Positions 6,993 to 11,466 of a DNA stretch of 11,466 bases are shown here, piece by piece. Under the pieces are notes generated by a model that did not search any database, was not told the origin of the DNA, and saw nothing but the letters and a program-made list of their open reading frames with translations. A program made the position numbers and the translations under genes. Each line of letters starts with the position of its first letter. Positions within the stretch are counted from its first letter, which is position 1. This stretch comes from JARROD01 sp037384225 (GTDB lineage Bacteria > Pseudomonadota > Gammaproteobacteria > Pseudomonadales > Cellvibrionaceae), in assembly GCA_037384225.1 (NCBI GenBank), contig JARROD010000093.1, positions 1 to 11,466 on the forward strand, written 5' to 3'.

Positions 6993-7954
6993 AAACGATC
7001 GGTTCGTAAGGGTTGAATCGCCCTCCAAGTAACAGCTTTTAATGTGGGATTCTGCAGCATCGCGGCAAGACTTGGAGTGACAACGGCGGATACCGCTCCT
7101 AATTCAGATGTTGTAAACGCCTCCAATACTATGGTTTTTCCCTGCAATTGTGCAAATGGTTGAGGTTCTGGTAGCACGTAACGAGCCGCCTCTTCGCCCA
7201 TTAACATCAAATACCTCGCTGGCCGCTGCAGTAACTGAACATCCAGATACCCCTGCAACATATCCCTCGCCTGCGCCTCATCCTGGTTGGCTGGAGCCGC
7301 GTCTACCATGGGCCAGCGCAGTATCTCCGCTTTTGGCAACGCCGGTAAACTATACCCCAGGGCGGCAACAATATTGGCTAACAGCAAATCCGTCGGCAGT
7401 GCCAGCTTTACATCGCGGGAATCCACGATCAGAAGTTCATCGCTGACCCGCCACAGGCCGAGCGAAAATCTTGCTACGGGTGAGGAAATCGTAGAAATCC
7501 GTGGCTTACTTTGCAGTACCTGCGCCGAGGTCTTCTCCCGTCTGCTCTCAGTCAATCCACTCAGTACCACAGACATTGAGTGGTTGCCTTTCTCAACCGG
7601 CACCGACGTGTCAACGTGTGCGGTTTTGAGACTCGTCCCGGCCAGGTAATCCGATTCCGACTCAGGGGGCTGCCCCACTATTTCGACAGGAGAAGTGCCA
7701 CTTCCAGCCTCGTTGGGCCCTGCCGCGGCACTATTTGTTGCGTGCCTGGTTGCGTGCCTGGTTGCGTGCCTGGTTGCGTGCATGGTTGCGTGCATGGTTG
7801 CGTGCTCGGTAACCTGCGCTATTTCCTGGGGGTATGCCTGCGGCAGCGGCAGGGTACAGATGCGCGGCACAGGCGCCCCAGGCAAAATCCAGCGCGGTGT
7901 GTAGCTGTCGATTCCCAGAGCCGCAAGATACGAGTGGCGCTGAATTTCATTCAC
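6989..7954 (-). CDS. HolD-like protein (DNA polymerase III psi subunit homologue) with long repeat-bearing linker
   Basis: 321 residues, more than twice the length of E. coli HolD (about 137). The N-terminus, RHSYLAALGIDSYTPRWILPGA (6-27), resembles the start of E. coli psi (RRDWQLQQLGITQWSLRRPGAL), the part that binds the clamp loader. The C-terminal half (DELLIVDSRDVKLALPTDLLL, ILRWPMVDA and PSLAAMLQNPTLKAVTWRAI) aligns in pattern with the rest of psi, including PALTDLRANPTARAALWQQI. Between them lie about 130 residues of low complexity, including six HAT units (HATM x2, HATR x3, HATN), followed by Ser/Pro/Gly-rich sequence. Synteny with rimI, joined by an ATGA overlap, supports the call. 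The start is GTG. AGGAG lies 13 nt upstream, a long spacing, and no better start is in frame. The homology is distant and inferred by eye; an uncharacterised paralogue with another role cannot be excluded. Confidence 0.6.
   Translation of the reverse strand: MNEIQRHSYLAALGIDSYTPRWILPGAPVPRICTLPLPQAYPQEIAQVTEHATMHATMHATRHATRHATRHATNSAAAGPNEAGSGTSPVEIVGQPPESESDYLAGTSLKTAHVDTSVPVEKGNHSMSVVLSGLTESRREKTSAQVLQSKPRISTISSPVARFSLGLWRVSDELLIVDSRDVKLALPTDLLLANIVAALGYSLPALPKAEILRWPMVDAAPANQDEAQARDMLQGYLDVQLLQRPARYLMLMGEEAARYVLPEPQPFAQLQGKTIVLEAFTTSELGAVSAVVTPSLAAMLQNPTLKAVTWRAIQPLRTDRL
7737..7808. repeat. 12-bp tandem repeat, six copies, in frame within the HolD-like gene
   Basis: Six contiguous copies of GTTGCGTGCCTG with variants ending CATG or CTCG (starts at 7737, 7749, 7761, 7773, 7785, 7797). 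On the coding strand each unit encodes a His-Ala-Thr-X tetrapeptide. The three plus-strand-left copies are identical, the next two are identical to each other and the sixth is divergent, as expected from recent slippage. Because the unit is 12 bp, gain or loss of copies keeps the reading frame. Confidence 0.95.
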
Positions 7955-8041
7955 CTGCTTTGCTGTTCTCCTGTGCTTTTTGCGTCTATTTTACACGGCT
8001 AATGCTAAACCGCCAGATATCATCCAACCACGCAGCAGGCA

Positions 8042-9586
8042 TCATACCCCGTCGTGTTGTGGATGTGATTTGACCCATCCCGACCCGAGCAGGTTCAGAG
8101 CGTGTAAATAAGCTTTGGCCGAAGCGGCAATGATATCAGTGTCTGCCCCAACACCATTGACCAGATCCCCATTGCGCTCCAGACGCACAGTAACATCCCC
8201 CTGGGCCTCCGTGCCCTGGGTAATTGCATTAACTGAATATAGTTTCAAATCCGCACCACTGCGGGCAACCTGTTCGATCGCTTTAAATACTGCGTCCACC
8301 GGTCCGCTACCCTGTGAGTGGGTAGTTTTGGGCTCTCCATTGACGATCAAAGTAATATTCGCCGAGGGTGACTGCCCTGTCTTACTTAATACCTCCAAGG
8401 ATTGAAGGTGGTAAATTTCCTGCACTTGATGCTCCGCATCGGATACCAGCGCTTGCAAATCCTCATCAAAAATTTCGTGCTTTTTGTCAGCCAGCTCTTT
8501 GAAACGACTAAAAGCGGCATTGAGTTCTTCCGGACTGGCAAATGTAATGCCCAGATCTTCAAATCTGGCCTTCACCGCCGCCCTGCCTGAATGCTTCCCC
8601 AACACTAGCTTGTTGGTCGTCCAGCCCACATCTTCAGCTCGCATAATTTCATAGGTTTCACGGTGCTTCAGCACACCATCCTGGTGGATGCCGGATTCGT
8701 GAGCAAAGGCGTTGGCACCGACAATAGCTTTGTTGGGCTGCACGGGAAAACCTGTTATCGAAGATACCAACCTCGAGGTAGGTACAATATAAGTGGTATC
8801 TAATGAACACTGCACCGTAAACACGTCCCTGCGCGTGCGCACCGCCATCACGACTTCCTCCAGGGAGGCATTTCCAGCCCGCTCACCTAAGCCATTGACA
8901 GTACATTCCACCTGGCGTACACCATTCATTACCGCCGCCAGAGAATTGGCTACCGCCAACCCGAGGTCATTGTGGCAGTGAGTGGAAAAAATTACCTTGT
9001 CGGCGTTGGGAATCGCTTCAATCAAACGCTTAAACATGGCCCCGTACTCATCCGGTTCACCGTAGCCGACGGTATCGGGAATATTGACGGTGCCGGCACC
9101 GGCATCAATCACCGCTTCGATAATGCGGCACATAAACTCATGCTCCGAACGGCTGCCATCTTCCAGTGAAAACTCGACATTATCGGTATACCGCCGCGCC
9201 CGCTGTACTGCCGCGACCGCCTGCTCCAATACCTGATCCGGTCGCAGTTTCAACTTGTACTGCATATGAATGGGCGAAGTGGCAATAAAAGTGTGAATTC
9301 GCCCGGAGTTCGCCGGTCTGATCGCCTCACCGGCCCGGTCAATATCAGCATCAACAGCGCGCGCCAAACTACAAACCGTTGAGTCCTTTACTATTTCCGC
9401 CACAGCCTTTACTGCGGCAAAATCACCTGGGCTGGCAATGGCAAACCCGGCTTCAATGACGTCGACACGCATCTTTTCCAGCATTTTGGCAATGCGTATT
9501 TTTTCTTCTTTGGTCATGGACGCACCAGGGCTCTGTTCGCCATCGCGCAAAGTGGTATCAAAAATAACTAATTTATCTTTATTCAT
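8042..9586 (-). CDS. leuA: 2-isopropylmalate synthase
   Basis: 514 residues. It catalyses the first committed step of leucine synthesis, condensing acetyl-CoA with 2-ketoisovalerate. The catalytic TIM barrel opens with FDTTLRDGEQSPGA. Active-site R14 and metal ligand D15 lie in this motif, the other metal ligands are H203 and H205 (THCHNDLGLA) and N239, and the NGLGERAGNASLEE signature is intact. The C-terminal third (about 390-514) is the LeuA dimer regulatory domain that binds leucine for feedback inhibition. The ATG at 9586 aligns with the E. coli start, and GGAG lies 10 nt before it. An in-frame ATG at 9622 would add 12 residues without family support. A strong promoter and a ~240-nt leader precede it. 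The HolD-like gene starts 87 nt downstream on the same strand with no clear terminator between, so read-through is possible. No leuBCD are adjacent. Confidence 0.97.
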   Translation of the reverse strand: MNKDKLVIFDTTLRDGEQSPGASMTKEEKIRIAKMLEKMRVDVIEAGFAIASPGDFAAVKAVAEIVKDSTVCSLARAVDADIDRAGEAIRPANSGRIHTFIATSPIHMQYKLKLRPDQVLEQAVAAVQRARRYTDNVEFSLEDGSRSEHEFMCRIIEAVIDAGAGTVNIPDTVGYGEPDEYGAMFKRLIEAIPNADKVIFSTHCHNDLGLAVANSLAAVMNGVRQVECTVNGLGERAGNASLEEVVMAVRTRRDVFTVQCSLDTTYIVPTSRLVSSITGFPVQPNKAIVGANAFAHESGIHQDGVLKHRETYEIMRAEDVGWTTNKLVLGKHSGRAAVKARFEDLGITFASPEELNAAFSRFKELADKKHEIFDEDLQALVSDAEHQVQEIYHLQSLEVLSKTGQSPSANITLIVNGEPKTTHSQGSGPVDAVFKAIEQVARSGADLKLYSVNAITQGTEAQGDVTVRLERNGDLVNGVGADTDIIAASAKAYLHALNLLGSGWVKSHPQHDGV

Positions 9587-9686
9587 TACAAACAAGCTCC
9601 AAATCGGCTTCTGGCTGCGCATCGTAGAACAGCCACGTTGATCGGGTCAGAGTGAAAAAACGATGGGAAAGAATAGAGAGGTCGCC

Positions 9687-9794
9687 CTAAGGCAGTCGCA
9701 GCAAACCACCGACGGAAATCCTCCTCTCGGGACCAGTGACCACAGGAGAGAAAAAGGCGCTTGAAAAAATGGAAATGATAATTACGACGCGCAT
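9687..9794 (-). CDS. candidate leucine/branched-chain leader peptide (35 aa) upstream of leuA
   Basis: Within the leuA leader an ATG 32 nt after the predicted transcript start opens a 35-codon frame. It begins MRVVIIISIFSSAFF and ends SVGGLLRLP-stop. It has 5 Val, 5 Ile and 3 Leu codons, with Val-Val-Ile-Ile-Ile at the start and Leu-Leu-Arg-Leu just before the stop. This resembles known ilv/leu attenuation leader peptides in composition and position. After its stop lie CCTCTC (able to pair with GAGAGG inside the peptide frame, which could instead pair with the upstream CTCCT) and a TTTTTT tract (9660-9655). Together these outline alternative structures. Weaknesses: the nearest AGG is 13 nt before the ATG, and I found no strong GC-rich hairpin abutting the T-tract. 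The rest of the 9587-9832 leader shows only a TGGCTG/CAGCCA hairpin. Confidence 0.35.
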   Translation of the reverse strand: MRVVIIISIFSSAFFSPVVTGPERRISVGGLLRLP

Positions 9795-9832
9795 ACCTAT
9801 ACGGGTGCCTAAATATAATGGCGATGTTTACC

Positions 9833-9861
9833 ACTATAACGAGGACATCCCCGCAGGTCAA
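9833..9861 (-). promoter_or_regulatory. sigma-70 promoter of leuA
   Basis: The minus strand carries TTGACC (9861-9856, 5/6), a spacer of exactly 17 bp and TATAGT (9838-9833, 5/6). The predicted start near 9826 leaves a leader of about 240 nt before leuA, long enough for attenuation control. Confidence 0.65.
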
Positions 9862-9895
9862 CAACCATCCTACAAAATGGCCAATTACAGTAAAA

Positions 9896-9949
9896 TATCC
9901 TAAATTATATCGCTAAAAAATTGGTTTTTAGGATAAATATTTCGAAATA
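9896..9949. repeat. AT-rich inverted repeats upstream of the leuA promoter
   Basis: TATCCTAAA (9896-9904) and its exact complement TTTAGGATA (9927-9935) form a 9-bp inverted pair around an AT-rich loop. It is followed at once by a 12-bp perfect palindrome TATTTCGAAATA (9938-9949). The block lies 35 bp upstream of the leuA -35 box, a suitable place for a regulator or an UP-like element. No known regulator can be named from it. Confidence 0.35.
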
Positions 9950-9980
9950 AGCGGTGAGACAAATATTTTGAGCCAAGCCT

Positions 9981-10171
9981 GGTAACTTCTCAATAACCCG
10001 GGGTAAGCACAGTGTCAGGCGGACGTCCGGCAGTAGATGGCCCAGACTGTTGGAGGCATGGATGCCGACGCCAAGCCTACACGGACGTACTTGCCGGCGT
10101 GTCTGGGCCAACTACCGCCGGATGGCCGCCGGATCGAAGGCACAAATACCCCGGGTTATTGAGAAGTTACC
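9981..10171. mobile_element. 191-bp non-coding palindromic (MITE-like) element with 25-bp perfect inverted ends and target duplication
   Basis: The left end (9981-10005, starting GGTAACTTCTCAATAACCCG) and the right end (10147-10171) are perfect inverted copies over 25 bp. Directly outside both ends stands AAGCCT (9975-9980 and 10172-10177), a 6-bp direct repeat as left by transposition. The match extends to CCAAGCCT if the last two bases of the right end are counted. Inside, GGCCCAGAC (10039-10047) and GTCTGGGCC (10100-10108) form another stem, around a GC-rich core containing GGAGGCATGGATGCC. The core is GC-rich in contrast to the AT-rich flank. It has no gene, so movement would need a transposase supplied elsewhere. 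It starts 19 bp past the glutathione-peroxidase stop codon and, being a large hairpin in RNA, may also end that transcript. Confidence 0.75.
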
Positions 10172-10190
10172 AAGCCTGCATTCGCCCTGC

Positions 10191-10670
10191 TTATAACAAT
10201 GCCTCCACTTCCGAGGCAATGGCTTCCGGTTTGTCCTTGGGCGCAAAGCGTTTTACCACTTCTCCGCGACGGTTAACCAGAAACTTTGTGAAATTCCACT
10301 TGATAGCCTCAGTGCCGAACACCCCCGGCGCTTTCTGCTTTAAATACTTGAACAGTGGATGAGTATTGTCTCCATTGACCTCCAGCTTCTCAAACAAAGG
10401 AAAACTAACCCCAAAATTAAGCTCGCAAAATTCACTGATCTCCCCACCAGAGCCGGGCTCCTGTTTACCGAACTGATTACAGGGAAACCCCAAGACCTCA
10501 AACCCTTTATCTTTATAGGCTTTATACAGAGATTCCAACCCTTTGTACTGTGGCGTAAAACCACATTTGCTGGCCGTATTTACAATCAGCAGCACCTTCT
10601 CTTTATAGCTGGAAAAATCAACAGACTCCCCCGAAATGCCCTGGACCTCAAAATCGTATATCGTCGCCAT
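10191..10670 (-). CDS. glutathione peroxidase family protein (thiol peroxidase, BtuE-like)
   Basis: A 159-residue cytoplasmic peroxidase with no signal peptide, expected to reduce hydrogen peroxide and organic hydroperoxides. The family signatures are present: VNTASKCGFTPQYKGLE with peroxidatic C36, GFPCNQFGKQEPG with Q70, and KWNFTKFLV with W125 and N126, completing the Cys-Gln-Trp-Asn catalytic set. It has Cys rather than selenocysteine. C82 (EFCELNFGVSFP) sits where thioredoxin-dependent members carry the resolving cysteine, so thioredoxin may be the preferred reductant; this is inference. AGAGGT lies 9 nt upstream of the ATG. The gene has its own promoter with three operator-like boxes and is followed by the palindromic element at 9981, so it is probably monocistronic. 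Confidence 0.95.
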   Translation of the reverse strand: MATIYDFEVQGISGESVDFSSYKEKVLLIVNTASKCGFTPQYKGLESLYKAYKDKGFEVLGFPCNQFGKQEPGSGGEISEFCELNFGVSFPLFEKLEVNGDNTHPLFKYLKQKAPGVFGTEAIKWNFTKFLVNRRGEVVKRFAPKDKPEAIASEVEALL

Positions 10671-10695
10671 AGCGGTAGTACCTCTTTAATCTAAT

Positions 10696-10748
10696 TTGCA
10701 CACAATCATTTATGCATGCAATTATATTGCGCACAAATTAAATAGCAA
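10696..10748 (-). promoter_or_regulatory. peroxidase promoter overlaid by three similar operator-like boxes
   Basis: On the minus strand TTGCTA (10748-10743, 4/6), a 16-bp spacer and a perfect TATAAT (10726-10721) form the promoter. Three related 10-mers are spaced 15-16 bp apart: TTGCACACAA (10696-10705), TTGCATGCAT on the minus strand (10721-10712) and TTGCGCACAA (10727-10736). One fills the spacer, one covers the start point and one lies just downstream, so a protein bound there would block transcription. The core resembles AT-flanked TTGC-N2-GCAA-type sites of MarR/OhrR peroxide regulators, but that identity is inference. Confidence 0.5.
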
Positions 10749-10783
10749 ATAAAGACGCCTAATCCAGTCACATCCTCCTCTCA

Positions 10784-10817
10784 GCGGCTTAGGGCCGTGC
10801 ACGACCCTTATTGCCGC
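10784..10817 (-). terminator. long imperfect hairpin after the MHYT gene
   Basis: GCGGC (10784-10788) pairs with GCCGC (10813-10817), and inside them AGGGCCGTG pairs with CACGACCCT (one G-T mismatch), giving about 14 pairs. It lies 22 bp past the MHYT stop codon, where a terminator is expected, but there is no T-tract on the minus-strand side. It may act as a transcript end-stabiliser or a weak terminator. Confidence 0.35.
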
Positions 10818-10838
10818 CCCAGTTTTAGAGTCTGAACT

Positions 10839-11466
10839 TCAGGCCGTTTCAGATGAAATATCCTGTTCGGATTCCATTGCTTCATACATGCGCCGGCTCA
10901 ACTGGCTGAGCGCAACAATCAAACAAAGTACCAGCAATAGCATACTGAAGCAGAAGACAAACAATCCCATCGCCAGGGGCGACAAACTCGACACCGCAAC
11001 CATTGGATCATCGTTGGGTACCATCGACATTGCCGCCATTCCCGTGTAATGCATTCCGCACACAGCGACCCCCATTACGACAGCGCTGCCAAGTTTTTGA
11101 AAATTTCCCGTGAGGTTAAACGATAGCCACAATGCCACCGTTGCCGAAACCACAGCGATGACGATGGACACTGCCACCAATACCGTGTCGTAATGCATAT
11201 CGGCTGCCATAATCATCGCTTCCATACCGACATAATGCATGCTGGCCACTCCCAATCCGGCAAACAAACCGGCGGCCAGCAACCCCAACGTGGAATCGCC
11301 ACTGTTTGCCACAATGTAAACACTGACTCCCACAACCAGCACCGCAATCAACAGCGATAAAAAAGTAATCCCTATATCGTAAACCACAGGCACCGATGTT
11401 TGGTAAGCCAACATCCCAATAAAGTGCATTGTCCATATTGCGCCGCCCCCCAGTGCTAAAGCGGCA
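10839..11466 (-). CDS. MHYT-domain integral membrane sensor, 5' end beyond window
   Basis: Partial: the N-terminus lies off the right edge and 208 C-terminal residues are visible. The frame is open to the edge, reading AALALGGGAIWTMHFIGM, so the ATG inside the MHFIGM motif is not the start. Three MHYT motifs are present: MHFIGM, MHYVGM and MHYTGM, plus further Met/His pairs such as MHYD. These lie near the ends of hydrophobic segments, as in the MHYT domain, a seven-helix module proposed to bind copper and sense oxygen, CO or NO. Most known members carry GGDEF/EAL or kinase domains behind it. Here the last helix (LFVFCFSMLLLVLCLIVAL) is followed by only about 25 residues (RRMYEAMESEQDISSETA) and a stop, so this is a stand-alone MHYT protein and must act through a partner if it signals. 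A hairpin follows the stop. Confidence 0.9.
   Translation of the reverse strand, partial: AALALGGGAIWTMHFIGMLAYQTSVPVVYDIGITFLSLLIAVLVVGVSVYIVANSGDSTLGLLAAGLFAGLGVASMHYVGMEAMIMAADMHYDTVLVAVSIVIAVVSATVALWLSFNLTGNFQKLGSAVVMGVAVCGMHYTGMAAMSMVPNDDPMVAVSSLSPLAMGLFVFCFSMLLLVLCLIVALSQLSRRMYEAMESEQDISSETA

Noticed and set aside
6993..7028. Upstream TTG start for rimI
   Set aside because: It would overlap the HolD-like gene by 40 bases; the ATGA overlap at 6989-6992 is the standard coupling arrangement.
7737..7808. Possible CRISPR array
   Set aside because: The 12-bp units are contiguous with no spacers and lie in frame inside a coding region.
7580..8002. Plus-strand open frame with a CVPG/CVHG repeat, opposite the HolD-like gene
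   Set aside because: It is the antisense reading of the 12-bp tandem repeat. It has no RBS or family resemblance and covers a gene supported by rimI coupling.
9587..9622. Upstream ATG start for leuA
   Set aside because: It adds 12 residues absent from the family. The internal ATG at 9586 aligns with known LeuA starts and has GGAG upstream.
9586..9864. 92-residue minus-strand frame whose stop overlaps the leuA ATG (TAATG)
   Set aside because: It would start with TTG inside the leuA promoter, has no RBS and no recognisable family. The shorter frame 9687-9794 better fits a leader peptide.

Overview
The window looks like chromosomal DNA of a marine-type gammaproteobacterium. The evidence is a full set of gammaproteobacterial housekeeping genes (prfC, rimI, a divergent holD-like gene, leuA), two small outer-membrane beta-barrel proteins, a MATE efflux pump and an MHYT-domain sensor. 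The genus cannot be fixed from the sequence; a relative of the Cellvibrionales is a guess. Nearly all genes lie on the minus strand. The only plus-strand gene is the outer-membrane protein at 609-1364.

Layout, left to right. The N-terminus of an AI-2E-family transporter (minus) runs off the left edge. It is separated from the plus-strand outer-membrane gene by a 164-bp palindromic element with 26-bp perfect inverted ends (265-428). A 417-bp gene-free stretch follows. Next is a probable two-gene unit, prfC (release factor 3) then a VOC/glyoxalase-fold gene. A second beta-barrel gene with its own terminator and a MATE transporter come next. A solo arm of the same palindromic element sits at 6453-6478. 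Then comes rimI, translationally coupled (ATGA overlap) to a HolD-like gene that carries an in-frame 12-bp tandem repeat. leuA follows, with a strong promoter and a ~240-nt leader that may encode a branched-chain-rich leader peptide. A second, unrelated palindromic element with 25-bp perfect inverted ends and a 6-bp target duplication (9975-10177) lies between leuA and a glutathione-peroxidase-family gene. That gene's promoter is overlaid by three similar operator-like boxes. The 3' part of an MHYT sensor gene runs off the right edge.

Context. E. coli has the order holD-rimI-yjjG-prfC. Here holD-like, rimI and prfC are still collinear, with MATE and outer-membrane genes in place of yjjG. This supports the HolD assignment of an otherwise poorly recognisable protein. 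The most interesting signals are the two small non-coding palindromic elements, the tandem repeat inside the HolD-like linker, the leuA leader, the possible leaderless prfC transcript and the peroxidase operator cluster. I saw no RNA genes, CRISPR arrays, phage genes, transposase genes or defence systems.
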